From contig QFQB01000012.1 in the NCBI GenBank assembly GCA_003241475.1, forward strand, positions 1-33,801: a stretch of 33,801 nt of DNA. Direction: 5' to 3'. The position numbers and the translations under genes were made by a program. Below are positions 1-8,447 of this stretch, piece by piece (within the stretch, counting starts at the first letter, position 1; every line of letters starts with the position of its first letter). The notes beneath the pieces were generated by a model, which saw only the letters and a list, made by a program, of their open reading frames with translations, was not told where the DNA came from and searched no databases. Source of the DNA: Micavibrio aeruginosavorus. Its GTDB lineage: Bacteria; Pseudomonadota; Alphaproteobacteria; Micavibrionales; Micavibrionaceae.

Positions 1-1204
1 CATCGGTGCCATCTGAAATATCGGCGGCGACTTGATCGAGCACAGCGGATTCCATCTGCGATGCCATCGTGCGTTTCCAGATAAGATCATATAGACGACG
101 CTGCCATTCGTCGTCCGGTCCGCCGCTACGTCCGGGCAGAACGGAAAGATCGGTCGGGCGGATGGCTTCGTGCGCTTCTTGCGCGTTCTTCGCCTTGGAT
201 TTGTATAGGCGCGGCGCATCGGGCAGATATTTATCGCCGTAGTCTTTCTTAATGAGCGCGCGCGCCTGTGCGACAGCATCTTCCGAAAGAGTGGTTCCGT
301 CCGTTCTCATATAAGTAATGAAACCGGCTTCATAGAGCTGTTGCGCAGTGCGCATCGTTTGCGAAGCCGACATGCCAAGGCGGCGGGATGCTTCCATTTG
401 TAGCGACGATGTGATGAACGGTGCATACGGGTGGCGGCGAACCTGTTTCTTTTCGACTTTTTGAATCGAAAGATTTTTAGTTTTGATGCGCTTCGCGGCG
501 GCTTCGGCCATTTCCGCGTTGGAAATGTCCAGCTTGTCGAGCTTGTTTCCGGCCAAATGCGTCAAACGTGCTGTAAAGGGCGCGCCGTCGGCGCTATGGA
601 GCAAAGCTTCAAGCGACCAGTATTCCTGAGAAACGAATTTTTCGATCTCGGCTTCGCGTTCGCAAATCAGGCGCAGAGCGACCGATTGCACGCGTCCTGC
701 AGATTTCGATCCCGGCAATTTGCGCCAGAGAATGGGGGAGAGATTGAACCCGACGAGATAATCGAGCGCGCGGCGCGCCAGATACGCATCGATTAGATCC
801 TGATCCAGCCCGCGCGCATGGGCGAAAGCTTCCTGAACGGCTTTCTTGGTAATCTCGTTGAACGTCACGCGCTGAAGGTTTTTGTCCTTGAGTAGCGCCC
901 CGTCTTCCAAAATTTCCTTGATGTGCCATGAAATGGCTTCACCCTCTCTATCGGGGTCGGTTGCGAGAAAGACGTTTTTGGATTCCTTGACGGCCTTTTT
1001 GATGTCGCGCACGTTTTTGTCGGCACGGTCGCCCAGTTCCCATTTCATGGCGAAATCTTCATCGGGCAGAACTGATCCGTCCTTGCTCACGAGATCGCGG
1101 ACATGGCCGTAAGAGGCCAACACATAATATTCCGGACCAAGATACTTATTAATGGTCTTGGCTTTGGCCGGGGATTCGACGATGACGAGGTTGTCTGCGC
1201 TCAA
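1..1204 (-). CDS. topA: DNA topoisomerase I, 5' part (runs off the left edge)
   Basis: Type IA topoisomerase that relaxes negative supercoils through a transient 5'-phosphotyrosine link. I translated the minus strand from a TTG at 1204. The protein begins with a Toprim domain (LVIVESPAKAKTI near residue 4, later TDPDREGEAI) and continues through the family core. The active-site tyrosine is Y298 in GFITYMRTDG; the family usually has YMRTDS, so the next residue is Gly instead of Ser. The TTG start is supported by an AAGGA ribosome site (1215-1219) with a 10-base spacer. That site overlaps the dprA stop codon, so the two genes are probably translationally linked. The C-terminal part, including any zinc-finger repeats, lies outside the window. 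Identification is firm; the start is likely but rests on the ribosome site and the conserved N-terminus. Confidence 0.96.
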   Translation of the reverse strand, partial: MSADNLVIVESPAKAKTINKYLGPEYYVLASYGHVRDLVSKDGSVLPDEDFAMKWELGDRADKNVRDIKKAVKESKNVFLATDPDREGEAISWHIKEILEDGALLKDKNLQRVTFNEITKKAVQEAFAHARGLDQDLIDAYLARRALDYLVGFNLSPILWRKLPGSKSAGRVQSVALRLICEREAEIEKFVSQEYWSLEALLHSADGAPFTARLTHLAGNKLDKLDISNAEMAEAAAKRIKTKNLSIQKVEKKQVRRHPYAPFITSSLQMEASRRLGMSASQTMRTAQQLYEAGFITYMRTDGTTLSEDAVAQARALIKKDYGDKYLPDAPRLYKSKAKNAQEAHEAIRPTDLSVLPGRSGGPDDEWQRRLYDLIWKRTMASQMESAVLDQVAADISDGTD

Positions 1205-1217
1205 AAGATTTAAGTCC

Positions 1218-2354
1218 TTAATTTAAAAGCACTATTCTATTTGCGGGGAGCCTTTGGATTCTTCCTGCAAGCTCCAGTTCGAGCAGAACCATCTGCACGG
1301 CCGGGATAGTCAAATGACAGTTTCGGACCAGTTCGTCAACTGTAACGGGTGTGGGCGATATATTCTGTAAAATAATATCACGAATGGATTCGGCGTCCTG
1401 CGCCGACAAATCCTCAGGTTCCCACGGCGGCTGGGAGGATTCCTCCAGCACCTGATGCGCGCCCGAAAAGGTGCGGATGGCTTCCAGAATATCGTCGGCA
1501 TTCTGGACCAATGTTGCGCCGTCGCGGATCAATCTGTTCGGCCCTGCCGCGCGCGGATCGAACGGATGGCCGGGAATAGCATAGACATCCCGTCCTTGTT
1601 CGGCGGCCATGCGCGCAGTGATGAGCGAGCCTGACTTGATCGTCGCCTCTACGACGACAACGCCGTTGGAGAGGCCGGAGATAATGCGGTTGCGCTTGGG
1701 AAAGTGGCGGGCGAGCGGTTCCATGCCGAGCGGGCTCTCCGCGACGATGCAGCCTTCGAATTTAATCTGGTTGTACAATGCCGCGTTTTCCGGCGGGTAA
1801 ATAATATCCGCGCCGCCCGCGACGGCCGCGATGGTGCCGAAGGGAAGGGCGCCCGCGTGCGCAGACGCGTCGATGCCGCGGGCAAGGCCGCTGGCGACCA
1901 TCTGCCCGCCATCGCCTAAATCTCTTGCCAGCTTTTCGGCGAATTTGCGCCCGTTGAGCGAGGCGTTGCGGGCGCCGACCATGCCGATGGTAGGAAGATT
2001 CAACAGTTTCTCATTGCCAAGCACGGACAGCACGGGCGGCGCGTCGTCGATGGCGGCCAGCGAAAGCGGATAGGATTTTTCGGCGGCGAAAATCATCTTG
2101 CCGCCGATGGATTCCAGCGCAGTCATTTCCGCAATCGCCGCGCCTTCGTCGAACACGGTCAGGTTTTTCAGGCGTCCGCCGCTGCGCGAAAGAGAGGGCA
2201 GGGCTTCGATGGCTTTTTGCGCAGAGCCGAAATTATCGAGCAATTGGTAGAAGGTGATGGGGCCGACATTTTCGGTGCGGATCAGGCGCAGCCACGCGAT
2301 TTTTTCTTTTTCATCCAAAGCTACTTTGGGGGCGTGGCGTGCAAACAGGGTCAC
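1218..2354 (-). CDS. dprA: DNA-processing protein DprA
   Basis: Single-stranded DNA-binding protein that loads RecA on incoming DNA during natural transformation; also called Smf. The 378-residue protein has the expected three parts: an N-terminal helical SAM-like region (about 18-60), a Rossmann-fold core (about 100-290) with GMVGARNAS, ASGLARGIDASAH, the GG-x-D-IIYPPEN segment and SGSLITARMA, and a C-terminal winged-helix region (about 315-375). Its ATG lies in a 4-base overlap with the plsY stop, and topA follows 13 bases after its stop, so it sits inside a housekeeping operon. A pilus-like locus starts less than 4 kb away. A link to DNA uptake is possible, but dprA is widely conserved in this gene order, so position alone is weak evidence for competence. 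Confidence 0.96.
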   Translation of the reverse strand: MTLFARHAPKVALDEKEKIAWLRLIRTENVGPITFYQLLDNFGSAQKAIEALPSLSRSGGRLKNLTVFDEGAAIAEMTALESIGGKMIFAAEKSYPLSLAAIDDAPPVLSVLGNEKLLNLPTIGMVGARNASLNGRKFAEKLARDLGDGGQMVASGLARGIDASAHAGALPFGTIAAVAGGADIIYPPENAALYNQIKFEGCIVAESPLGMEPLARHFPKRNRIISGLSNGVVVVEATIKSGSLITARMAAEQGRDVYAIPGHPFDPRAAGPNRLIRDGATLVQNADDILEAIRTFSGAHQVLEESSQPPWEPEDLSAQDAESIRDIILQNISPTPVTVDELVRNCHLTIPAVQMVLLELELAGRIQRLPANRIVLLN

Positions 2355-2938
2355 TTTTTCTGCCCGATCTTCGGCTCTTCTTTTCGGATCAGCCGTTCAA
2401 TATTGGCGCGGTGTTTCATGATGACAAGAAGCGCCACGAAGCCGCAAAAGCCGGTAAGGTTCGCATCGTGATACAAGAAATGCGCAATCGGCGGCGCGCT
2501 GGCGATTGCGACAATGGCCGAAAGCGAGGAATAGCGCGTGGTCACTGCCGTCAAAAGCCATGCACCGCACACGGCCGCGCCAATGACGGGTTGAAGGGCA
2601 AGAAGCGTTCCAAGCGTCGTGGCAACACCTTTACCACCTTTGAATTTCAACCATACGGGAAACAAATGACCGACTAGCGCCGCAAAGCCTGTAATCAGGG
2701 CAATGTTGAAATCCGCAAAATAAAGCGCGATGGCGACGGCAATCGCCCCTTTGCCGGAATCCAAAAGCAATGTGGCAAGCGCCAGCGGTTTATTGCCCGT
2801 GCGCAAAACATTGGTCGCGCCGATGTTGCCGGAACCGATGTTGCGGATATCGCCATAGCCCGCAAGACGGGTCAGCACCAATCCGAAGGGAATGGAGCCA
2901 AGCAAATAACCGCCGAGGATTGCAATCGCATAGACCAT
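2351..2938 (-). CDS. plsY: acyl-phosphate:glycerol-3-phosphate acyltransferase PlsY
   Basis: Integral inner-membrane enzyme that moves the acyl group from acyl-phosphate to glycerol-3-phosphate, the first step of phospholipid synthesis. The 195-residue length is typical. The three PlsY motifs are visible: SGNIGATNVLRTGN (about 37-49), LLLDSGKGAIAV (about 57-68) and GHLFPVWLKFKGGKGVATTLG (about 90-110). The rest is hydrophobic, with about five membrane spans. It starts 3 bases after the pyrB stop and ends in an ATGA overlap with dprA, so it is in the same operon. In many alphaproteobacteria pyrC lies between pyrB and plsY; here there is no room for it. Identification is firm. Confidence 0.97.
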   Translation of the reverse strand: MVYAIAILGGYLLGSIPFGLVLTRLAGYGDIRNIGSGNIGATNVLRTGNKPLALATLLLDSGKGAIAVAIALYFADFNIALITGFAALVGHLFPVWLKFKGGKGVATTLGTLLALQPVIGAAVCGAWLLTAVTTRYSSLSAIVAIASAPPIAHFLYHDANLTGFCGFVALLVIMKHRANIERLIRKEEPKIGQKK

Positions 2939-2940
2939 GA

Positions 2941-3891
2941 TTAAAATTTTCCTTTGAGCAGAAGATCGAGCACGGCCATGCGTGTCGCGACGCCGTTATG
3001 AACTTGCTCGGCATACAAGAACCGCGTTTTGTCATCGGCCAGCGCATCGGAAATCTGCACATTGCGCAAATAGGGGCCGGGATCGAGCAAGATGGCCGTG
3101 TTCTTGGCATGGGCCAGCTGTTCGTGCGTCATGCCGTAATCGCGGTAATAGGTTTCATCCTCTATTTCGACTTTCGCCATGCGCTCTTTTTGCGGGCGGA
3201 TGGTCATGACGACATCCGCGCCGGTTAAACCGTCTTTCATGGACTCGAATTTCTGCACGCCGTCGGCGGGGAGTTTTTCCGGCATCAAAAGCGCAGGCGC
3301 GATCACGCGCACATTCGCGCCCATCTTGGTCAGCAGGATCATGTTGGAAGAAGCTACGCGGGAATGCGCGATATCGCCGACGATCGAAACGGTCAGACCT
3401 TCGAGTTTTTTGAAATGGCGGCGCATGGTCAGCGCATCGAGAAGCGCTTGCGTCGGATGTTCGCGCCATGAATCGCCGGCATTGATCACGGGGCAACTTA
3501 CGCGCTTGGCCACATAGCCGGGTGCGTTGTATTCGCTGTGGCGGATGATGATCGCGTCCGGTTTCATCGCATCGAGTGTGAGGATCGTATCCGCGAAACT
3601 TTCGCCTTTTTTGAGCGAGCTTGTTTCGGGGTTCCAGTTGACGATCTCTGCACCCAGACGTTTGGCGGCGATTTCAAAGGAGGTTGCCGTGCGCGTCGAA
3701 TGTTCAAAGAACAGCGTGAGGATCACCGCGCCCTTGAGAATATCTTGCGTGTAGCTGCGGTCATCCAGATGATCGGCGTAATAATCGGCCAGATCGAGAA
3801 TGTTTGTGACGTCTTGCGCGGAAAGTTCGCCAATCCCCAGCAGGTGATCGTGCGGGAAATCGGCGCGGCCGGTTTTTTGAAAGGCTTTCAT
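2941..3891 (-). CDS. pyrB: aspartate carbamoyltransferase catalytic chain
   Basis: Condenses carbamoyl phosphate with aspartate in the second step of pyrimidine synthesis. The 316-residue protein shows the carbamoyl-phosphate motif HSTRT (64-68), the SSLKKGES loop (91-98), IIRHSE (115-120), REHPTQALLDALT (143-155), and the aspartate-side RPQKERM (232-238). The conserved HPGP/HPLP loop near the C-terminus reads DPGPYLRN (270-277), so the usual histidine is Asp270. Other key residues look intact, so I expect an active enzyme, but this change deserves checking. No dihydroorotase (pyrC) follows; plsY starts 3 bases downstream. I see no strong ribosome site before the ATG. N-acetylornithine or ornithine carbamoyltransferase are alternatives, but the ATCase-type motifs argue against them. 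Confidence 0.94.
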   Translation of the reverse strand: MKAFQKTGRADFPHDHLLGIGELSAQDVTNILDLADYYADHLDDRSYTQDILKGAVILTLFFEHSTRTATSFEIAAKRLGAEIVNWNPETSSLKKGESFADTILTLDAMKPDAIIIRHSEYNAPGYVAKRVSCPVINAGDSWREHPTQALLDALTMRRHFKKLEGLTVSIVGDIAHSRVASSNMILLTKMGANVRVIAPALLMPEKLPADGVQKFESMKDGLTGADVVMTIRPQKERMAKVEIEDETYYRDYGMTHEQLAHAKNTAILLDPGPYLRNVQISDALADDKTRFLYAEQVHNGVATRMAVLDLLLKGKF

Positions 3892-3933
3892 AAAACGGGA
3901 TGATTACAGCCAGACCCTGCCTCTGGCAAGGCA

Positions 3934-5148
3934 TTATATAATATTGTCCGCCCTTAAGCGTGCCAGATCCTCGGGCGCCAGGCCGAGCAGAGAGGAGAGA
4001 GCCGCATCCGTATGCTGGCCCATCACGGGCGGCGGCAAGCGGTAGGAAACGGGCGTTTCCGAGAGATGGAACGGACTGCCGACCAGCTTGATCGGCTTGT
4101 CGCTTTGTGGGTGTTCCATTTCGATTTCCATGCCGCGTTCTTGAATCTGGGGAATGTCGAAGACCTGATTAATGGAATTGACGGGCGCGGACGGCACGTC
4201 GATCTCTTGAAACAACGATACCCATACCGCAACGGGTTTCGTCAGCAAAACATCTTGTATAAGCGGAACGATGATATCGCGGTTGGCCACGCGGACGGAG
4301 TTTCTGGCAAAGCGCGCATCGTCGCCCCACTCGGGTCGGCCAAGAGCGGCAGCAAATTTTTTGAACTGGTGATCGTTGCCCACGGCGATGACCATATGAC
4401 CGTCCGCCGCTTCGAAGGCTTGATAGGGGACGATGGTGGAATGCGCATTGCCGTAGCGCTTTGGCGCTTTGCCCGAGGTCAGGAAATATTGCGCGAGGTT
4501 GGTCATAGAGGCGAGGGTGACATCCAGCAACGCCACATCGACCATTTGCCCAAGCCCGGTTTTTTCCCGCGCGTTCAGCGCCGCAAGCGTGCCGATGGCG
4601 GCATACAGCCCCGTCATAATGTCAACCAAGGCAACGCCGGATTTCATCGGTTCGCCGTCCGGTTCGCCCGTGTGCCCCATCAGCCCGCCCATGGCTTGCG
4701 CCATCAAATCGTAGCCTGGTTCGCTCGCCAGCGGGCCGTTTTGCCCGAAACCGGAAATAGCCGTGTAGATCAGATGCGGATGTTTTTCGTGCATGGCGGT
4801 AAAGCCCAGCCCGTATTTGTCTAGTCCCCCGACCTTGAAGTTGTGGATCAGCACATCGGATTGGGCGGCCAGCGCGTGGATCAGCTTCTGTCCTTCGGGT
4901 TTGGAAATATCGATGGTGATCGACTTCTTGTTCCGGTTGGCGGATAGATAATAGGCGCTCTCGTTCGTATCATTGCCGTCTTTGTCCTTCAGATAAGGCG
5001 GGCCCCAGTTGCGGGTGTCGTCGCCGTCAAACGGTTTTTCGATTTTCAGGATTTCCGCGCCAAGGTCGCCGAGAATTTGCGTGCAGACCGGCCCTGCCAG
5101 AACGCGAGAAAGGTCGAGGATGCGCAATCCCTCAAGAGGAGAAGACAT
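3934..5148 (-). CDS. CaiB/BaiF family III CoA-transferase
   Basis: Probable CoA-transferase that moves CoA between carboxylic acids. The family features are clear over 404 residues: the N-terminal LRILDLSRVLAGPVCTQILGDLGAEILKIE (described in parts: LDLSRVLAGP at 11-20, LGDLGAEILKIE at 27-38), NRNKKSITID (71-80), and the catalytic aspartate in PGYDLMAQAMGG (Asp at 147). The length is normal for this family. The substrate cannot be read from sequence; succinyl-CoA:glutarate-type and formyl-CoA transferases both look like this. The ATG has an AAGGAAA ribosome site, and its first 17 bases overlap the 3' end of the prepilin peptidase gene, so the two are co-transcribed. A 42-base gap containing a small CCAGA/TCTGG inverted repeat separates it from pyrB. 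Confidence 0.9.
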   Translation of the reverse strand: MSSPLEGLRILDLSRVLAGPVCTQILGDLGAEILKIEKPFDGDDTRNWGPPYLKDKDGNDTNESAYYLSANRNKKSITIDISKPEGQKLIHALAAQSDVLIHNFKVGGLDKYGLGFTAMHEKHPHLIYTAISGFGQNGPLASEPGYDLMAQAMGGLMGHTGEPDGEPMKSGVALVDIMTGLYAAIGTLAALNAREKTGLGQMVDVALLDVTLASMTNLAQYFLTSGKAPKRYGNAHSTIVPYQAFEAADGHMVIAVGNDHQFKKFAAALGRPEWGDDARFARNSVRVANRDIIVPLIQDVLLTKPVAVWVSLFQEIDVPSAPVNSINQVFDIPQIQERGMEIEMEHPQSDKPIKLVGSPFHLSETPVSYRLPPPVMGQHTDAALSSLLGLAPEDLARLRADNII

Positions 5149-5656
5149 TGATTATTTCCTTGAAGAAGTCATGGTAAAGATAAATTCCAACACATAAAAT
5201 TCCAACGGCGAATCCCGGCCCCGCGGGAATGGACAAATCACGGATCGTGAAAGCCGTTTTGTTTTTGAATGACAGGCAAGCGGCGTAAATCACGCCGTGA
5301 ACCAGTCCCGCCATCGCGCCGAGCGTTATAGCCTGCAACACGCCGTCCGTTCCGAGCCACAGCCCTGCCGCGCCCAGAAGCTTCACATCGCCAAGCCCCA
5401 GCGCATCGCGTCCGTAATGCTTGTTGGCAAAATAACGGATGCCGTAAAGAAGCCCTGCGCCGACGAGGCCGCCGATAATCATGGTCTGCATGTCGATGTA
5501 GCGGTAGGCCGTGGAAAAATGGAAAAGCGCGCCCGTGATGCCAAGGGCAAGGTTTAGTTCATCGGGCAGAATCCAGTGCTTGAGGTCAATCAACGAGAGA
5601 GCAAGCAAAAGAATCGGTGCTACAATAAAACAAGCTATGGCTAGGATTTCGAACAT
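5132..5656 (-). CDS. single-domain prepilin peptidase (A24 family, CpaA/PilU type)
   Basis: Inner-membrane aspartic protease that removes the short basic leader from type IV prepilins. From the ATG at 5656 it is 174 residues, mostly hydrophobic with about six spans. Both catalytic aspartates are visible: D24 in SLIDLKHWILPD, and D90 in ALGLGDVKLLG, the GxGD motif. It lacks the N-terminal N-methyltransferase region and the CxxC pairs of full-length PilD, so it resembles CpaA/PilU-type enzymes. The frame stays open to a TTG at 5716, but the added 20 residues are hydrophilic and without a ribosome site, so I chose the ATG just before the first membrane span. It is divergent from the pilus locus starting at 5804, and heads the operon leading to the CoA-transferase. 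Its likely substrates are the proteins at 14927 and 15784. Confidence 0.9.
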   Translation of the reverse strand: MFEILAIACFIVAPILLLALSLIDLKHWILPDELNLALGITGALFHFSTAYRYIDMQTMIIGGLVGAGLLYGIRYFANKHYGRDALGLGDVKLLGAAGLWLGTDGVLQAITLGAMAGLVHGVIYAACLSFKNKTAFTIRDLSIPAGPGFAVGILCVGIYLYHDFFKEIINVFSS

Positions 5657-5691
5657 GAAAAGATTATCGGTCCCCGAATTTTGTCCATCAT
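5641..5691 (-). other. possible 16-codon leader ORF overlapping the peptidase start
   Basis: A short frame begins with tandem ATG ATG codons at 5691 and 5688, behind an AAAGGA ribosome-like site, and ends with TAG at 5643-5641. It reads across the ATG of the prepilin peptidase (5656) in another frame and stops 13 bases inside that gene. The peptidase itself has only a poor ribosome site. This arrangement would suit translational coupling, but the peptide (MMDKIRGPIIFSCSKS) matches nothing I know and may be chance. Confidence 0.3.
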
Positions 5692-5803
5692 AATCCTTTC
5701 CGTGGAAAGCCCGCAAGGAAGGATTGCTTATTTAAAATCCATCCTTTACGGTTTTGAATTGTGATTCCTTTTTTGTTCCTGCCAAAAGGTTCCATCCGGA
5801 GCA

Positions 5804-6202
5804 ATGCCAGATAAAAACACCATTCTCGTCGTTGAAGACAATGACTTCGTGCGGATGCAAATCGTGCGCTACCTCGCCGAAACGGGCGCGGACGTGCTCG
5901 AGGCGTCGCAAGGCGATCAGGCGCTCGATTTCATGAAAAAGCAGCATCACAAGCGCGAACCGGTTTCCCTCGCGATTGTGGACGTGCGTATGGAACCTGT
6001 GGATGGTTTCGAATTTATCAGGAGTATCCGTGGCCTCGACATGGATACCCCCGTTATTCTTGTCACCGGTGACAACAATCCGGACCTGCTTGAACAGGCA
6101 GGGATTTGGGGCGTAAGCGCCGTCATGATTAAGCCCGTTCAAAAGGATAGGCTGGTCAAGACGGTAACCAGAACGATCGAAGCCTATAAGAGAAGAGGCT
6201 GA
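5804..6202 (+). CDS. stand-alone response-regulator receiver protein
   Basis: A 132-residue CheY-like receiver domain with no output domain. The acidic pair E11-D12, the phospho-acceptor D60 (in IVDVRM), the Thr of VILVTGD and the Lys of MIKPV are all present, so it should accept phosphate. It is the first gene of the plus-strand pilus locus; its stop lies 8 bases before the secretin start, so it is probably co-transcribed. The hybrid kinase with a His-phosphotransfer domain at the other end of the locus (16525-18768) is a natural phosphodonor candidate, which is inference. GGAG sits only two bases before the ATG, so initiation may be weak or use an upstream site I do not see. It could act through protein contact with the pilus ATPase, as CheY-like proteins do in other systems. 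Confidence 0.9.
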   Translation: MPDKNTILVVEDNDFVRMQIVRYLAETGADVLEASQGDQALDFMKKQHHKREPVSLAIVDVRMEPVDGFEFIRSIRGLDMDTPVILVTGDNNPDLLEQAGIWGVSAVMIKPVQKDRLVKTVTRTIEAYKRRG

Positions 6203-6210
6203 CTATTTTG

Positions 6211-8292
6211 ATGACGCGTAAGACGTGGAGCAAGGAGTTACGGGCATTGGCGCTTTCGGCGGTTCTGGCGCTGAACGCCTGTGCTTGGGCGGATACGCCC
6301 GGCGCGCGCAACGTCAAGATTCCATCTCCCACAAGCGCGCGCGAGCGCGAAACCGCCATTAACGAGCGTCCCGACAGCGTTATGTATCTGCCGCTGGGTG
6401 AGGATGTTCTTGTTCCCGAAGTTATGTCCGACGATGCTTTCCCGTCTGAAATGGTCGGGCCGTTCGAGCTACGCGGCGAGACTTTGGCCGGCGCATTGCA
6501 ATTGATTTTGGCGGATTACGACATTTCCTTGGCGTTTGAGACGCAAGAAGGGCTTTCCCGTCGTATTACGGTTGCCAACCTGCGCGGCGATCTGGGCAAG
6601 GTCGTGCATCAGGTTTGCTCGCTGGCTAATCTTTACTGTTCTTACGAGGATGGCACGATTACGGTTAAGGACAGACAAACCTTCACGGTTACCTTGCCGC
6701 CGCTCGGCTCTGCAGATGATCAGTCCGAATATCTCGATGACGTCGCCGAGGGCTTGAGTGCAATTATCGGTGAGGACGAGGATGATCCGATCGTCGATCC
6801 TACAACCCGCACGATCGTCTATGCGGCCACGCAAAGAACGGCGGATGTCGCCACGCGCTATTTCCAGCGTCTTCGCGCCAACACGGCCATGATCGTGTTT
6901 GAAACCTACATTTGGGAAGTGGCGCTTAATTCTGGCAATACGATGGGCGTTGACTGGTTCAAGCTTGCGCAATTCGGCAAATTCAATTCCGGCATCAGCA
7001 TCGACGGCGAAACGGATCCCGACTTCCTGCGTCCCGTCAGCATCGGCATTCCTACGGCTTCGGAGGATTTCAACGGAACGTCGGGGGATTTGATCCGATT
7101 CTTGTCGCAATTCGGCGCGGTGAAGACAATTTCGCAACCGCAGATCACGGTGCTTTCAGGCTCTGAAGCGGAACTTCGGGTTGCAGATACGCAAAACTAT
7201 GTCTCGCAGATTGCAACGACTATTGACGAAGGTCAGGCGACAACATCGGTTAGCACAGATTCAGTCGATACCGGCTTTACGCTGACCATTGGAAGCTCAT
7301 GGGATAAGGCAACAGTTTATGCCAATGTGGCCATTGAGCTAACCAACGTCAACCAGATCCAGAACTTTGCCTTTGCGACGCAGGGCGAGGACGGCGGTTC
7401 CACGCAGATTCAGCTTCCGCAAACATCCGAGCGCCAGCTTTCGACGCAAATCCGCGTCCGTCCCGGAGATTCCGTCCTGATCGCGGGTCTTGTTCGCGAA
7501 AACGACAATTATGACGATCGTGGGATAGGCTTTATGAAACCTATCATTCCGGACAGTCGGACATCAGAGGCGGAAAATCTTGAACTTGTGATTCTGCTCC
7601 GCCCACGCGTGGTTGTGTACACGGCCAACAATGACAGCCGCTATATCGACTATGCCGCGAAAAAACACAAATTGCCGGGGACGGGCGTAAAGGTTGAATC
7701 TCCCAAGGAGTTGGGCGAGCCTGTGGAGCATAAGAACGTTCTCAATCCAGGCCAGCCTTACGATGCTCCGGCGACACGCTCCATTTATGATGCGAACAAG
7801 CCTGTTGTTCCCGCGCAAGAAACTATTCCCGAAGGAATTCCTGCGCCGCTGACGTCTGAACCGCTTTCGGCCGCGCCCGTGGTGCCAACGACGCCTGCAC
7901 CCGTGACATCTACACCTCTTGCCCCGATTCCGCCGCGCATCTCTCCGGCGCCTGTTGCCAACGCGCAACCTGTTCCCATCACGCCGCCTGTCCAGCAACC
8001 GTCGTGGCAGGGTGCGCCTGCAACGATGCCGACGCCTGCGACGCCAACGCCTATTCTCAAGCCTGGCCCTTCGGCTTTGGCTCCATCGCCGACGGTGTCT
8101 TCCGATAGCCGTTTCCAGTTGGGCAATGGTATTGTGTCCAAGAGCAACGCGCCTCTTGATACATCACCTGCGACAAGTTCTGTTACGACCTATCCGCTTC
8201 CCGTGCCTACTCCAGCGGTAACGCCCGTAGCCCCCGCGCCAACAAGAGGCGGTTCTTTGTACGAAACCTACGATTATTACACGCCGCAATAG
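6211..8292 (+). CDS. type IV pilus / type II secretion outer-membrane secretin (PilN-like lipoprotein)
   Basis: Subunit of the outer-membrane ring through which the pilus passes. The N-terminus is a lipoprotein signal ending ALNAC (modified Cys24), as in R64 PilN and BfpB. An STN/N0-like domain (about 75-160) contains FELRGETLAGALQLIL, then linker domains, then the secretin core (about 290-470) with QFGAVKTISQPQITVLSGSEA, IRVRPGDSVLIAGLV and ENLELVILLRPRVVVY. After the core comes an unusual Pro/Ala/Thr-rich tail of about 200 residues (about 490-693) ending in Tyr-rich ETYDYYTPQ. A TTG at 6208 is better spaced from the AAGAGG site (6193-6198) than the ATG at 6211, so the start is uncertain by one codon. 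The next gene starts after a 155-base gap, much longer than others here, so an internal promoter is possible. Confidence 0.9.
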   Translation: MTRKTWSKELRALALSAVLALNACAWADTPGARNVKIPSPTSARERETAINERPDSVMYLPLGEDVLVPEVMSDDAFPSEMVGPFELRGETLAGALQLILADYDISLAFETQEGLSRRITVANLRGDLGKVVHQVCSLANLYCSYEDGTITVKDRQTFTVTLPPLGSADDQSEYLDDVAEGLSAIIGEDEDDPIVDPTTRTIVYAATQRTADVATRYFQRLRANTAMIVFETYIWEVALNSGNTMGVDWFKLAQFGKFNSGISIDGETDPDFLRPVSIGIPTASEDFNGTSGDLIRFLSQFGAVKTISQPQITVLSGSEAELRVADTQNYVSQIATTIDEGQATTSVSTDSVDTGFTLTIGSSWDKATVYANVAIELTNVNQIQNFAFATQGEDGGSTQIQLPQTSERQLSTQIRVRPGDSVLIAGLVRENDNYDDRGIGFMKPIIPDSRTSEAENLELVILLRPRVVVYTANNDSRYIDYAAKKHKLPGTGVKVESPKELGEPVEHKNVLNPGQPYDAPATRSIYDANKPVVPAQETIPEGIPAPLTSEPLSAAPVVPTTPAPVTSTPLAPIPPRISPAPVANAQPVPITPPVQQPSWQGAPATMPTPATPTPILKPGPSALAPSPTVSSDSRFQLGNGIVSKSNAPLDTSPATSSVTTYPLPVPTPAVTPVAPAPTRGGSLYETYDYYTPQ

Positions 8293-8447
8293 CCCTGCGA
8301 ATCGCCGGATTTCCGCATCGGGATAAATCTGTGTATAAGCCTAGATATTGTACCCATGCCGCGTTTTCATGCTAAGCTATTAAAAATACGATGATTCACA
8401 CGATTCTCGTGCCCATGTCCTTTACCAGCCGGTTTTAGCCACACAGC

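Noticed and set aside
4012..4824. A 270-codon plus-strand frame opposite the CoA-transferase
   Set aside because: It is a mirror frame of a clear CaiB/BaiF gene, with no start signal and no domain.
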